The notes beneath the pieces were generated by a model. The model saw only the letters and a list, made by a program, of their open reading frames with translations. It made no database searches and was not told where the DNA came from. Made by a program: the position numbers and the translations under genes. A DNA stretch of 64,000 nt from Alkalisalibacterium limincola (GTDB lineage: Bacteria > Pseudomonadota > Gammaproteobacteria > Xanthomonadales > Xanthomonadaceae), in NCBI RefSeq assembly GCF_008017755.1, contig NZ_VRTS01000006.1, positions 124,001 through 188,000 on the forward strand, in the 5' to 3' direction. This document shows, piece by piece, positions 1 through 9,348 of this stretch (positions are counted from its first letter, which is position 1; every line of letters starts with the position of its first letter).

Positions 1-411
1 GGGACGCCACACCAGGGCGCACCGCTGGAGCGTGCCGGTGAATGGTTCAACGCCACCCTGGGTCGCAGTCCGTACCTGAGTCCCTTCCAGCGCCTGGGCA
101 ATCTTCGCAGTGCCGGCATCAAGGACCTGCGCGAGGGTCTCGACCTCGCGGCGGCGACGGCGCTGGCGGCCAGCAGCGATCGACTCCACCTTGTTGCCGC
201 GGTACGACGGTCCGGGCCGGCCACCGACGGGCGCCCCCGCGGCGGCGACGGACTGGTGCCGGTCGAAAGTGCGCTGGCACTGGACGACGAACGCGCACCG
301 GGGCTGGACCTGCCGGAAGCGCGCCGCCACGTGGCCTGGGGCACCTCGCATCTCGACCTGCTTTCCAGCGCGGACGTCCATGCCCGGCTGAGCGACTGGC
401 TGGCCCGCTGA
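1..411 (+). CDS. alpha/beta hydrolase, C-terminal fragment cut by window edge
   Basis: Frame 1 is open from the first base to a TGA at 409-411 and gives 136 residues without a start, so the gene begins outside the window. The fragment reads as the C-terminal part of a lipase-like alpha/beta hydrolase: it starts with a GTPHQGAPLERAG stretch that fits the segment after a nucleophile elbow, has a GDGLVPVESAL stretch containing a plausible catalytic Asp, and ends with TSHLDLLSS, whose His could complete the triad. The nucleophile Ser is not in view. It probably acts on an ester or lipid substrate; the substrate is unknown. Assignment rests on motif pattern only. Confidence 0.6.
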   Translation, partial: GTPHQGAPLERAGEWFNATLGRSPYLSPFQRLGNLRSAGIKDLREGLDLAAATALAASSDRLHLVAAVRRSGPATDGRPRGGDGLVPVESALALDDERAPGLDLPEARRHVAWGTSHLDLLSSADVHARLSDWLAR

Positions 412-514
412 GGGTCGCGCCCACGCGCGCCGGCGTCGCAGGTCCGTGCCACGCCATGCTCGCCATGCCGTCGCCCCGGTGCGATGATCCGACGGCAACG
501 TTGGAGGAGGGGCA

Positions 515-1381
515 ATGGTCCAGATCATCACGGGCAACGAGCACGACATCGGTGGCTTGAAGGTGCGCCGCGTCCTGCCCAACGCGGCACGTCGCAGCGT
601 TGGGCCGTTCGTGTTCTTCGACCACATCGGACCGCACGATTTCGCCCCGGGCGTGGGCATCGACGTGCGCCCCCATCCCCACATCGGCCTGGCCACGGTG
701 ACCTTCCTGTGGGAGGGCGTGCTGCGCCACCGCGACAGCCTGGGCTCGGTGCAGGACATCCGTCCGGGCGACGTGAACTGGATGACCGCCGGGCGCGGCA
801 TCGTGCATTCGGAACGCACGCCGGAGCCCGAGCGCGCACTCGGGCACCGGATCCATGGCCTGCAGACCTGGGTCGCCCTGCCCAAGGCCCACGAGAAGGT
901 CGACCCGGCCTTCGCACACCATCCCGCCGACACGCTGCCGGTGATCGAACTCGACGGCGTCCGGCTGACCGTCGTGGCCGGGCACGGCTTCGGCCATGGC
1001 TCACCGGTGTCGGTGTTCAACCAGACCCTGTACGTGTCGATCGAGATGAGCTGCGGCAGCGAGCTGGTCATTCCCGCCGAACACGCCGAGCGTGCGCTGT
1101 ATCCGGTGGCCGGCGAGGTCGACCTGGACTGCGGCGACCGCTGCTTCGACCTCACGCTCAACCACATGGCGGTGCTCGAGGCCGGCACCACGCCCACGCT
1201 GCGGGCACGCAGCGACGCGCGGATCATGCTGCTGGGCGGGGAAGCGCTCGACGGGCCGAGGGCGATGTGGTGGAACTTCGTCGCCAGCCGGCGCGAGATG
1301 ATCGAGGAGGCCAAGCTGGCCTGGGAGGAAGGTCGTTTTCCCGACGTACCGGGCGAGACGGAATCCATCCCGCTGCCCTGA
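515..1381 (+). CDS. pirin family protein
   Basis: A 288-residue bicupin of the pirin family (usual length about 230-300). The N-terminal cupin carries the family metal ligands as HPH (H54, H56) and VHSE (H98, E100), so it should bind one iron or similar metal. Pirins have been reported as quercetinase-like dioxygenases or as redox-sensing regulators; which applies here cannot be read from sequence. The ATG at 515 follows a strong GGAGGAGG site. A second, convergent pirin lies 50 bp downstream; the two share the metal motif but differ widely in sequence, so they are old paralogues rather than a recent duplication. Confidence 0.9.
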   Translation: MVQIITGNEHDIGGLKVRRVLPNAARRSVGPFVFFDHIGPHDFAPGVGIDVRPHPHIGLATVTFLWEGVLRHRDSLGSVQDIRPGDVNWMTAGRGIVHSERTPEPERALGHRIHGLQTWVALPKAHEKVDPAFAHHPADTLPVIELDGVRLTVVAGHGFGHGSPVSVFNQTLYVSIEMSCGSELVIPAEHAERALYPVAGEVDLDCGDRCFDLTLNHMAVLEAGTTPTLRARSDARIMLLGGEALDGPRAMWWNFVASRREMIEEAKLAWEEGRFPDVPGETESIPLP

Positions 1382-1393
1382 CCCGACGACGCT

Positions 1394-1421
1394 GCCGCAC
1401 CGCCGCATGAGGCGGCGCGGC
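1394..1421. terminator. hairpin between convergent pirin genes
   Basis: An 11-bp stem with one mismatch (arms 1394-1404 and 1411-1421, six-base loop) sits in the 50-bp gap between two convergent genes. There is no T-run on either strand, so it may stop transcription only weakly or protect the 3' ends. Confidence 0.4.
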
Positions 1422-1431
1422 ACGGCCGCGA

Positions 1432-2286
1432 CTAGAAGCGCCCGTTCTGGAAGTCGGCGAAGGCCTGCATCAGTTCCTCGCGCGTGTTCATCACGAACGG
1501 CCCGTGCCGGGCCACCGGCTCGCGCAGCGGCCGACCGGCCACCAGGATCATGCGCGTGCCGCTGTCGCGACCCTCGATCCGCACGACCTCGCCGGGCGAG
1601 AGCTGGCCCAGTTCGCCCACGGCCACGCTGGCGGCGTCCGCGCCTTCCCCGATCCGCGCGGCACCCTCGTAGACGTAGAGGAAGCCACTGTGTCCGGCGG
1701 GCAAGGCATGCTCGAAGACGTCCCCCGCACCCAGTCCGATGTCGAGGTAGGTCGGCTCGGTGGCCGGCTGGCGGATCGGTCCGACCACGCCCTCGACGGT
1801 ACCGGCGATGACCTTCACTTCCACGCCCGTGGCGGGGTTGGCCACCGGGATCTCGTCGGGCCCGAACTCCTGGTAGCGCGGCTCGGTCATCTTGTCCTTC
1901 GCCGGCAGGTTCAGCCACAGCTGGAAGCCGCGCATGCGGCCCTCTTCCTGCTCGGGCATCTCCGAATGCACGATGCCCCGGCCGGCGGTCATCCACTGCA
2001 CACTGCCCGGCACAAGGACACCCTCGTTGCCGTGGTTGTCGCGATGGCGCATGCGCCCGTCGAGCATGTAGGTGACCGTCTCGAAACCGCGGTGCGGATG
2101 CTCGGGAAAACCGGCGATGTAGTCCTGCGGCTGGTCGGTACCGAACTCGTCGAGCATCAGGAACGGGTCGAGCATGTCCAGCTGCGGCGTGCCGATGACG
2201 CGGGTGAGCTTCACCCCGGCGCCGTCGGACGTCGGCATGCCGCGGACCACGCGGGTGACGCGGCGCGATCGGGTGGCGGTGTCCAT
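1432..2286 (-). CDS. pirin family protein
   Basis: A 284-residue pirin of the common bacterial type. The metal-binding residues are intact: HPH at H63 and H65, and VHSE at H107 and E109, followed by a C-terminal cupin that lacks them, as in the family. Likely an iron-dependent dioxygenase (quercetinase-like) or stress-linked regulator; no substrate can be assigned. The ATG at 2286 is preceded by AAGGAGG on the minus strand. It faces the neighbouring pirin tail to tail, so the two are not co-transcribed. Confidence 0.92.
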   Translation of the reverse strand: MDTATRSRRVTRVVRGMPTSDGAGVKLTRVIGTPQLDMLDPFLMLDEFGTDQPQDYIAGFPEHPHRGFETVTYMLDGRMRHRDNHGNEGVLVPGSVQWMTAGRGIVHSEMPEQEEGRMRGFQLWLNLPAKDKMTEPRYQEFGPDEIPVANPATGVEVKVIAGTVEGVVGPIRQPATEPTYLDIGLGAGDVFEHALPAGHSGFLYVYEGAARIGEGADAASVAVGELGQLSPGEVVRIEGRDSGTRMILVAGRPLREPVARHGPFVMNTREELMQAFADFQNGRF

Positions 2287-2380
2287 GGAATCCTCCTTGC
2301 GGGTCAGGCCTACAAGAATGGGGCCCCGTCAGCGAAGCACCAGTGCCGGCGCTGCAACCCTGTGTTCCAGCGCTGGTTGC

Positions 2381-3019
2381 TCAGGGCACGATGCTGCGGG
2401 GACGCACGTGGGTCGAGCGCCCGCGATTGAACACGAACACGGTGGCCGGCGGCAGGTTGCGCCAGGCGATTTCGCCACGCCGCACGTGCAGGCCGAGGTC
2501 GGCCAGGACCACGGGCGACACGGGGTTGGTGTGCCCGTAGGTGAACTGGATGAAGCTGCCGCCCTCGCGGGTCAGCTCGAAGGCGCTCTCCAGGACCTCG
2601 CGCTGCACCTGCCTGCTCATCGAGAGCATGCCCAGGCCGGAAAACACCGCATCGGCGGGACCCTCGTCGACGTACCCGGTGTCCCGGGCAAGGGCCGCCA
2701 CCTGGCGGGCATCGCCCTGCACGACGCGGGCCTCGGGGAAGTTCTGCGCCAGCAACGTCGCCAGCGCCGGGTTGAGCTCGACCACCATCAGGTCGGAAGG
2801 CTGGATGCCGTGCTCCAGCAACGCCTGGGTGAACACCCCGGTTCCGCCGCCGAGCTCCACGACGCGACGCGCATCCTGTGGCAACTGATCGATCATCCGG
2901 CGGGCCAGGTGCAGGCTCGACGGCGAGATCGACGACATGGACCTGGGGTCCTTCAGCCATTGGCGGAAGAAGGTCCAGCGGGACTTCATGGGTCCGTTGG
3001 GGCGTTGGGGGAAGGCCAT
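2381..3019 (-). CDS. class I SAM-dependent methyltransferase (phospholipid N-methyltransferase-like)
   Basis: 212 residues with a Rossmann methyltransferase core: motif I VVELGGGTG at residues 53-61, an acidic end of beta2 (VVELNP) and motif IV around FSGLGMLSM. The compact fold and the pattern LGGGTG..T..LL resemble the PmtA/KsgA-like group that methylates phosphatidylethanolamine or rRNA, but the substrate is not proven. A start at an internal ATG (2989) is also possible. It follows rlmKL by 24 bp on the same strand and probably forms the end of a three-gene operon with the hydrolase at 5189-5701. Confidence 0.7.
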   Translation of the reverse strand: MAFPQRPNGPMKSRWTFFRQWLKDPRSMSSISPSSLHLARRMIDQLPQDARRVVELGGGTGVFTQALLEHGIQPSDLMVVELNPALATLLAQNFPEARVVQGDARQVAALARDTGYVDEGPADAVFSGLGMLSMSRQVQREVLESAFELTREGGSFIQFTYGHTNPVSPVVLADLGLHVRRGEIAWRNLPPATVFVFNRGRSTHVRPRSIVP

Positions 3020-3043
3020 CGGCGAAGCATAGCGCGAGTCGCG

Positions 3044-5178
3044 TCAAGCGAGCTCGTGCAACTCCCAGGCCGCATGGATGCGCGCGTTGCGCTCGAAATC
3101 CGGGGGGATGGTATGGCGCGAGACGTCCACCACACGGGCGAAGTCGCCAACGGCCTCCGCATCGATCCGGAAGCGGCGGAAATTGTTCGAAAACAGCAAC
3201 ACGCCACCCGGCGCCACCCGGGCCATGGCCGCCCTCAGCAGGCGCACATGGTCGCGCTGGACATCGAAGTCGTCGCGCGCGCCGAGTTGGAGAAGGTCGG
3301 CGGGTCGCAAAACACCAGGTCGTAGTGGCCACGGTCGGACTCCACGAAGCGCAGCGCGTCGGCCTGCACCAGGCGATGGGACGGTCCGGTGCAGTCGTTG
3401 AGCGCCAGGTTCTCCCCGGCCCACTGCAGGTAGGTGGCGGAGAGGTCGACGCTGGTGGTCGAGGCCGCGCCGCCCACCGCCGCCTGCACGCTGGCCGCGC
3501 CGGTGTAGGCGAACAGGTTGAGCACGTGCTTGCCGGCCGATTCGGCCGCCAGGCGCGCGCGCAGCGGCCGGTGGTCCAGGAACAGGCCCGTGTCGAGGTA
3601 ATCGAACAGGTTCACCCGCAGAAGCGCCTGCCCCTCGCGCACGGTGATGAATTCGCCGCGCTGGTCGAAACGTCCGTACTTGCTGCCACCCTTGCCGCGG
3701 CTTCGCGTCTTGGTCGCGATGCGCTCTCGCGGCACATCGAACACCTCGGCGCACGCGCGAACCAGTTCCCCAAGCCGGCGCCTCGTGTCCTCCTCGGGAA
3801 TGTCCGCCGGGGCCGCGTACTCCTGCACATGCAGGAACACGCGCCGGGGCTCGACCGCCTCGGTGTAGACGTCCACCGCGGCGGAATACTCGGGCAGGTC
3901 GGCATCGTAGGCCCGGAAGCAGTCCACCCCCTCGCGCGCCCGCCAGGCCTTGAGTTTGCGAAGGTTCTTGCGCAGCCGGTTCGCCACCATCTGCGCGCCT
4001 TCACCCAAGGGCCGGGCCGGGGCGTCGGCGCGATCACGCCCGCCCACCCGCGGGCACACCAGCAACGCGCATTCCAGTGCGCCGTTGAACATGGCGTAGG
4101 TCTTGCTGGCACGCAGGCCGGTCGCGAATCCCAGCTCGCGCTCGCCGGCCAGGATCGACGCCGACCAGTCGGGCACCGCATGGCGCAGGGCTTCCCCAAG
4201 TTGCCGGTACAGCGCCGGATCGGCCGCCAGGCGCTGGTCGTAGGGCGGGTTGCACACCACCAGACCCTGGGCGGGCCCGGGCGGCGACAGGTGCACCAGA
4301 TCGGTCACCTGCAGGTCGATCGCGTGCGCCACGCCAGCCGATTCGGCGTTGCGCTGGGCGGCGGCGATGACCCTTCGCATCGTGGTCGCGCCCGAAATAG
4401 CGCGGTTGCAGCGCAGCCCGGCCGGCATCGGCGCGGGCCCGGGCGTCCTCGCACAGGCGCTGCCACAGCGCGCGGTCGAAGCCCGACCAGCGCGTCGGCG
4501 CGCCAGGCCGTGGCGCTGCAGCCCCCGGCGCCACGTCGCCGCCATCAGGGCGCCCTCGATCAGCAGCGTGCCCGACCCGCACATCGGGTCCATCAGCGCG
4601 CCACCCTCGGCGGCCACCGCCGGCCAGCCGCCGCGCAGCAGCACGGCAGCGGCCAGGTTCTCCTTCAGCGGTGCCTCGCCCTGGGCCTGGCGCCATCCGC
4701 GCCGGTGCAGGGGGCCGGCGAGGTCGACCGACAGGGTCGCCCTCCCCTTGCGTACCGACAGGTTGAGTCGCAGGTCGGGGTCTTCGGTGTCCACGGACGG
4801 CCTTTGGCCGGTCTGCTGGCGGCACTGGTCGACGATCGCGTCCTTGACCCGCAACGCCGCAAAGCGCGCATGGGTGATGCCGGGCCCGGACACCGTCGCG
4901 TCCACGGCCAGCGTGCCCTCCTCGCCCAGGTGCTGCGACCAGTCGATCCGGGCCGCGCCGTCGTAAAGCGCCTGCTCGTCGGGACAGGGGAATTCCGCCA
5001 GCGGCCACAGCGCCCGGCTGGCCAGCCGCGACCACAGCGCCACGCGATAGGGGAGTTCGTCCTCCCCATCGGCGTTCGCGCCGGCCACGGCGGCCGTGGC
5101 CCGCGAGGCTCCCAAGGCCTGCAGTTCGTCGACCAGCAGGTATTCCAGGCCCTTGGCGCAGGGAACGAAGAATCGCAT
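3044..5178 (-). CDS. rlmL: bifunctional 23S rRNA methyltransferase RlmKL, with three apparent frame errors
   Basis: Dual enzyme making m2G2445 and m7G2069 in 23S rRNA. The N-terminal part has the THUMP region and the RlmL methyltransferase core ([13 protein letters not shown] and NPPYDQRL); the C-terminal part is the RlmK domain ([28 protein letters not shown]). Three frame breaks are visible. A one-base loss near 4490 and a one-base gain in the CCC at 4371-4373 compensate each other, leaving about 40 residues out of frame (the correct frame reads [12 protein letters not shown]). A one-base loss near 3274 moves the last 77 or so residues to another frame. Corrected length is 711 residues, close to E. 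coli RlmKL (702). These look like consensus errors. Confidence 0.9.
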
Positions 5179-5188
5179 CTCGGTGGTC

Positions 5189-5701
5189 TCAGAGGGCGTC
5201 GAGGAAGCGGCCGAATTCCTCGGCGCAGAACTGCACGTGCCCCGCCAGCCGGTGGCCGTCGTCGACGAGCACCAGGCGGCTTCGGCGCGCCTGGGCCCAG
5301 CGCACCACGTCCTGCGCGGGGATCAGATCATCGCCCCAGGCATGGATGACGGTCGTCGGCACATCGGCGGCGGCGAAGGTGCGGGCGTAGCCATCGATGA
5401 CGATCGGTGGCACCAGCAGGAACAGCCCCGCCACCTTGCGCTCGAGGCTGGCGAATCCGGCGGCGAAGGAACCCATGCTCGAGCCGGCGAGCACGACCGG
5501 GCCGGAAGCCGCATCGATGTGCTCGCACAGGCGCTGGATGCGATGGTCGATGTCGACCAGCCGACCGCTTTCATCGAGGTCGCTGAAGTCCGGGCGCACC
5601 TCCGCCCAGCCCCTGCTTCGGGCCACCTCGGCCATCGCGGTGACCTTGGTGGCGTCGGGACTGGAGTTGAGCCCGTGGGAGAGGATGGCGGTTCCGGCCA
5701 T
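5189..5701 (-). CDS. small alpha/beta hydrolase
   Basis: 170 residues, cytosolic. A short alpha/beta hydrolase with nucleophile elbow GSSMG, a likely acid residue in WGDDLIP and a catalytic His in DDGHRL near the C-terminus. The opening segment [15 protein letters not shown] is typical of YqiA/RBBP9-like esterases, whose natural substrates are mostly unknown. The start at 5701 fits the family N-terminus; the frame stays open much further upstream without homology. The stop lies 10 bp before rlmKL on the same strand, so the two are probably co-transcribed. Confidence 0.8.
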   Translation of the reverse strand: MAGTAILSHGLNSSPDATKVTAMAEVARSRGWAEVRPDFSDLDESGRLVDIDHRIQRLCEHIDAASGPVVLAGSSMGSFAAGFASLERKVAGLFLLVPPIVIDGYARTFAAADVPTTVIHAWGDDLIPAQDVVRWAQARRSRLVLVDDGHRLAGHVQFCAEEFGRFLDAL

Positions 5702-5791
5702 GGCTCGGCGACCTGTATCGGGAGCGAGGGGGAGATGGCGTGGCGGGGCATTGCTCGAGCCCGCCGCAGGCGTGGATGCTAGCATGCCGCG

Positions 5792-6364
5792 ATGCTGCCC
5801 GACCTGCCGCCGATGCCCGACGCCGCGCTTGATCCACTGCCCTACGAGGCCCTCCTGGAGCGGCGCGAGGCGGCGGCCGTCGACCTGGTCGTGATCCACT
5901 GCACCGAGACACCGGACCTGGCCATCGCCCGCGGTTTCGGCGAGCGGGTGCTCTACCCTTCGGGCACCGGCAACAGCGGTCATTTCTACATCGACCGCGA
6001 TGGCAGCGTGCACGTCTACGTGCGTCCGGAGTTCGTTGCCCACCACGTGCGCGGCCACAACGCGAACTCGGTAGGCATCGAACTGGTCAACACCGGCCGC
6101 TATCCGCACTGGCTCCACTCGCGCCACCAGGCGATGGACGAGCCCTACACAGAGGCGCAGATCCAAGCGCTGCTGCGCGTGCTGGCACATCTGCAGGACA
6201 CCCTTCCGGGCCTGGCCCGCATTGCCGGGCACGAGGACCTCGACACCGACACCACCGCGGCCAGCGACGACCCGATGCTGAGGGTGCCGCGCAAGCGCGA
6301 CCCGGGCCCGCAATTCCCCTGGGATCGGGTCCTGGAAGCGACCGGGTTGCAGCGCGTGCCCTGA
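5792..6364 (+). CDS. N-acetylmuramoyl-L-alanine amidase (Amidase_2 family)
   Basis: 190 residues, AmpD-like zinc amidase that cuts the bond between MurNAc and L-Ala in muropeptides. Zinc ligand candidates are H36 (VVIHCTET), H147 (IAGHEDLD) and D170 in the KRDPGPQFPW signature. No signal peptide is visible, which suggests a cytosolic AmpD role in peptidoglycan recycling, though export by another route is not excluded. It is divergent from the hydrolase operon and converges on purT with a gap of only 16 bp. Confidence 0.88.
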   Translation: MLPDLPPMPDAALDPLPYEALLERREAAAVDLVVIHCTETPDLAIARGFGERVLYPSGTGNSGHFYIDRDGSVHVYVRPEFVAHHVRGHNANSVGIELVNTGRYPHWLHSRHQAMDEPYTEAQIQALLRVLAHLQDTLPGLARIAGHEDLDTDTTAASDDPMLRVPRKRDPGPQFPWDRVLEATGLQRVP

Positions 6365-6380
6365 GCCGGCCCGCCCGCAC

Positions 6381-7574
6381 TCAGTCCAGCGCCACGCCCA
6401 GCGCCGCCGCCGCCGCGCGGGCCTTTTCGCGCGCGCCCTCCACGTCCGCGCCCCGGGCCAGCGTCACGGCCACCCGGCGTTGCCCGTCCACGCGCGGCTT
6501 GCCAAACAGCCGCAGCGCCGTGTCGGGCGCCGACAGCGCCGGCACGAGGTTGGAGAACACCGGCACGCCCCGGCCTTCGGCCACCACCGCGCACGAGGCC
6601 GAGGGACCTAGCTGGCGGATACCGGGAATCGGCAGCCCGAGGATGGCGCGCGCATGCAGCGCGAACTGGCTGAGCTCCTGCGAGATCATCGTCACCATTC
6701 CCGTGTCATGCGGGCGCGGGCTGACTTCGCTGAACCACACCTGGTCGCCCTTGACGAACAGCTCCACCCCGAACACGCCCCAGCCACCGAGTTCGGCGGT
6801 GACCGCAGCGGCGATGCGCTCGGCCTCGGCGCGGGCCGCATCGCTCATCGCCTGGGGCTGCCAGCTCTCCCGGTAGTCGCCATCGCGCTGCAGGTGGCCC
6901 ACCGGCTCGCAGAACGCGACCCCGTCGCGATGGCGCACGGTCAACAGCGTGATCTCGTAGTCGAAGTCGACGAAGCCCTCGACGATCGCCCGCCCCTGCC
7001 CGGCCCGGCCGCCGCTCTGCGCGTAATCCCAGGCCGGCTGGACATCGGACTGCGAGCGCACGGTGCTTTGCCCCTTGCCCGAGGAACTCATGACCGGCTT
7101 GACCACGCACGGCAGGCCGATCGCGGCCACGGCCTCGCGATACTCGGCCTCGGTATCGACGAAGCGGAACGGCGACGTCGGCAGGCCGAGCGTTTCCGCC
7201 GCCAGGCGTCGGATGCCCTCGCGGTCCATCGTCAGCCGGGCAGCGCGCGCGGTCGGCACCACGCGAAGGCCCTTGGACTGCTCCAGTTCGACCAGGGTCT
7301 GGGTGTGGATCGCCTCGATCTCCGGCACCACCAGGTGGGGCTTCTCCGTGGCGATCAGCGACTTGAGTGCGGCCGGATCCAGCATGTTCAGCGTGTGCGA
7401 CCGATGGGCGACCTGCATGGCCGGCGCATCGTCGTAGCGGTCCGCGGCGATCACCTCCACGCCAAGGCGCTGCAGCTCGATCGCCACCTCCTTGCCCAAC
7501 TCGCCCGAGCCCAGCAACAGGACCCGGAAGGCGTGATCGCTCAGCGGGGTGCCAAGGACGGGATCGACGGACAT
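6381..7574 (-). CDS. purT: phosphoribosylglycinamide formyltransferase 2 (formate-dependent)
   Basis: 397 residues, ATP-grasp enzyme that uses formate and ATP to formylate GAR in the third step of purine synthesis, an alternative to folate-dependent PurN. Recognisable parts are [12 protein letters not shown] at the N-terminus, the ATP-grasp loop [13 protein letters not shown], the metal-binding [10 protein letters not shown] and [13 protein letters not shown]. Length agrees with E. coli PurT (392). The ATG at 7574 has a GGAG upstream on the minus strand; the open frame continues upstream without similarity. Confidence 0.95.
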   Translation of the reverse strand: MSVDPVLGTPLSDHAFRVLLLGSGELGKEVAIELQRLGVEVIAADRYDDAPAMQVAHRSHTLNMLDPAALKSLIATEKPHLVVPEIEAIHTQTLVELEQSKGLRVVPTARAARLTMDREGIRRLAAETLGLPTSPFRFVDTEAEYREAVAAIGLPCVVKPVMSSSGKGQSTVRSQSDVQPAWDYAQSGGRAGQGRAIVEGFVDFDYEITLLTVRHRDGVAFCEPVGHLQRDGDYRESWQPQAMSDAARAEAERIAAAVTAELGGWGVFGVELFVKGDQVWFSEVSPRPHDTGMVTMISQELSQFALHARAILGLPIPGIRQLGPSASCAVVAEGRGVPVFSNLVPALSAPDTALRLFGKPRVDGQRRVAVTLARGADVEGAREKARAAAAALGVALD

Positions 7575-7636
7575 GCGGATTCTCCAGATGATCAGCCTCC
7601 AGTTTACCGGGGCAGACTCGCGCCCGCGCGAAGTGA

Positions 7637-7642
7637 TATACC
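7637..7642 (+). promoter_or_regulatory. possible extended -10 element
   Basis: TGATATACC in the 125-bp gap between the divergent purT and the DUF3887 gene gives a TATACC hexamer with a TG one base upstream, about 57 bp before the ATG at 7700. No good -35 is visible. Confidence 0.35.
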
Positions 7643-7699
7643 AACATCGGCGCCCGGCCGACCCGGCGCGAACACCCCGACGTACAGAGGACCTGAAGG

Positions 7700-8113
7700 A
7701 TGAAGATTGGCAAGCACCTGAGTGCACTGCTGGCCGCGGTGGCCTTGTTGGCGATGCCGGCGCTGGCGCCGGCCGACGAGTCGGAGCAGGCGACCCGGGA
7801 ATCCAGGGCCGTGGCCGTGCTGGACGCGCTCGACGAGGGCCGCCACGAGGACGCACGCGCACATTTCAACGCGCAGATGCGCGAGGCGCTCGACGCCGAG
7901 ACACTGGAGGCCACCTGGACCAGCCTGCCCGCGCGCATGGGCAGCTTCCAGGGCCGCGGGGAGCCCCGCCACCAGCGCATGGGCGGTTACGAGGTGGTCA
8001 TCATTCCGCTGACCTACGGCTCGCCTTTGCAGGCCAACGTCGCGTTCGACGCGAACGGGGAAATCGCCGGGTTCCATATCGTCCCCGCCACCCCGGTGCC
8101 GGCGACCGAATAG
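7700..8113 (+). CDS. secreted DUF3887-like protein
   Basis: 137 residues. Residues 1-23 form a signal peptide (basic start, hydrophobic core, ALA before the cleavage region), so the protein should be periplasmic or secreted. The mature part has the small DUF3887-type fold: a helical region in which the protein is consumed ([18 protein letters not shown]), then a GSF.G strand and a sheet ending in NGEIAGFHI. In other proteins this domain often precedes hydrolases or peptidases. The next gene, a VanY-type peptidase, starts 3 bp after its stop. Function unknown. Confidence 0.7.
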   Translation: MKIGKHLSALLAAVALLAMPALAPADESEQATRESRAVAVLDALDEGRHEDARAHFNAQMREALDAETLEATWTSLPARMGSFQGRGEPRHQRMGGYEVVIIPLTYGSPLQANVAFDANGEIAGFHIVPATPVPATE

Positions 8114-8116
8114 CCG

Positions 8117-8938
8117 ATGCGCGACTGGCCCGCCCGGCAGTGGTACCTGGTCAATTCGCGCTCGGTCGAAGCCGTGCCGGCCGCATCCCTGCGCGCGCGT
8201 GGCAACCACGATGCACGGCAGCTTTCACAGGCGCGCTGGCTGCTGCGCCGAAAGCGCGACGGCCGCTTCCTGGCCACGCTGGACGCCGCGGAGCGGCTGC
8301 ATCCGATGCACTGGCAGGCGCGTCGCCACGACCCGGGGCTGGCGGATTTCCTCCTCGAGTTCACCTCCGGAGCGACACCGGACGAGTTGCCCACAGACCG
8401 CACCGAGGCCTTCCTCCGCGCCCTGGGGGTGCCCGGTGACTACGGCGAGCGCCATGCCCTGCCGCTGGTGCCGGAACCCGGCCTCCTGACGTTCGCCGGC
8501 TTCGATCGCTACCGCCGTCCACTGTGGCTGCAGGCGAGCGCAGCCACGGCCTGGCAGCGCATGCAGGCCGCAGCCCGCGTCGACGGCGAGATGCTCGAAG
8601 CGATCTCGGGCTACCGCAGCCACGATTACCAGCTGGGCATCTTCCAACGCAAGCTGGCGCGCGGCCTGGGCGTGGAGGAAATACTGGCGGTCAATGCGGC
8701 GCCGGGATTCAGCGAACACCACTCCGGGCGTGCGCTGGACATCTCCTGCCCCGGCGAACCCGCCGCGGAGGAGAGCTTCGAGCACACCTCAGCTTTCGAC
8801 TGGCTGTGCGAACACGCAGGCCGCTTCGGCTTCGCCATGAGCTATCCGCGCGACAACCCGCACGGCATCGTCTACGAGCCCTGGCACTGGTGCCACCGCG
8901 AGCCGGGAGCTCCGGCCACGACGGACTCGCGCCACTGA
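8117..8938 (+). CDS. D-alanyl-D-alanine carboxypeptidase, VanY/M15B family
   Basis: 273 residues. The C-terminal half (about 135-260) is an M15B zinc peptidase domain: GYRSHDYQ (165-172), SEHHSGRALDI with ligands H202 and D208, and YEPWHW with the catalytic E254 and ligand H257. These enzymes remove the terminal D-Ala from peptidoglycan stem peptides or act as LD-carboxypeptidases. The N-terminal 130 residues are an extra domain of unknown role. No clear signal peptide is seen, which is odd for this activity. Nearly touching the preceding secreted protein gene, so likely co-transcribed. Confidence 0.85.
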   Translation: MRDWPARQWYLVNSRSVEAVPAASLRARGNHDARQLSQARWLLRRKRDGRFLATLDAAERLHPMHWQARRHDPGLADFLLEFTSGATPDELPTDRTEAFLRALGVPGDYGERHALPLVPEPGLLTFAGFDRYRRPLWLQASAATAWQRMQAAARVDGEMLEAISGYRSHDYQLGIFQRKLARGLGVEEILAVNAAPGFSEHHSGRALDISCPGEPAAEESFEHTSAFDWLCEHAGRFGFAMSYPRDNPHGIVYEPWHWCHREPGAPATTDSRH

Positions 8939-8959
8939 GTCGTCCCGGCGATCAGCCGG

Positions 8960-9328
8960 TCAGGAGGTGCGCAGCGCGTCGATCGCGTACAGGAGCCAGC
9001 CCAGCATCATCAGGCTGCCGCCCCAGGGTGCAGCGGTGGTCGGCGTGCCGAAAAGCACCGACAGGCCGAGCGTCGCACTGAACACGACCACGCCCAGAAG
9101 CAACAGTGCCAGCGCGAACTGGCCCAGGTTGCGCAGCGCGCGTGGCGCCAGGGCCGTCAGTGACAGGCCATGGCCGAACAGGAACAGGGCGGCCAGCCCC
9201 AGGCGGGCCTGTGCCTCGCCATCCACCCCATGTGATGCATAGGCGCCCAGGCCCACCGCAAGGCCGGCGCACAGGGCGCCGGCGGCAGCCAGCCAGCGGG
9301 AGGAGGACTCAAGATGGCGACGCGGCAT
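8960..9328 (-). CDS. DUF423 family inner-membrane protein
   Basis: 122 residues with about four hydrophobic helices, in the pattern of the DUF423/YgdD family: GALCAGLAVGLGAYASHG near the start, a conserved GHGLSL helix, and WGGSLMMLGWLLYA at the end. The ATG at 9328 was chosen because the family N-terminal helix follows it directly. Function in the family is unknown. It lies 20 bp downstream of the DUF4340 gene on the same strand and may be read through from the ABC operon. Confidence 0.85.
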   Translation of the reverse strand: MPRRHLESSSRWLAAAGALCAGLAVGLGAYASHGVDGEAQARLGLAALFLFGHGLSLTALAPRALRNLGQFALALLLLGVVVFSATLGLSVLFGTPTTAAPWGGSLMMLGWLLYAIDALRTS

Positions 9329-9348
9329 GATCGGGCTTCCAGGGCAGC

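Noticed and set aside
2878-5349. 823-codon plus-strand frame opposite rlmKL
   Set aside because: Shadow of a high-GC gene; RlmKL motifs on the minus strand are unambiguous.
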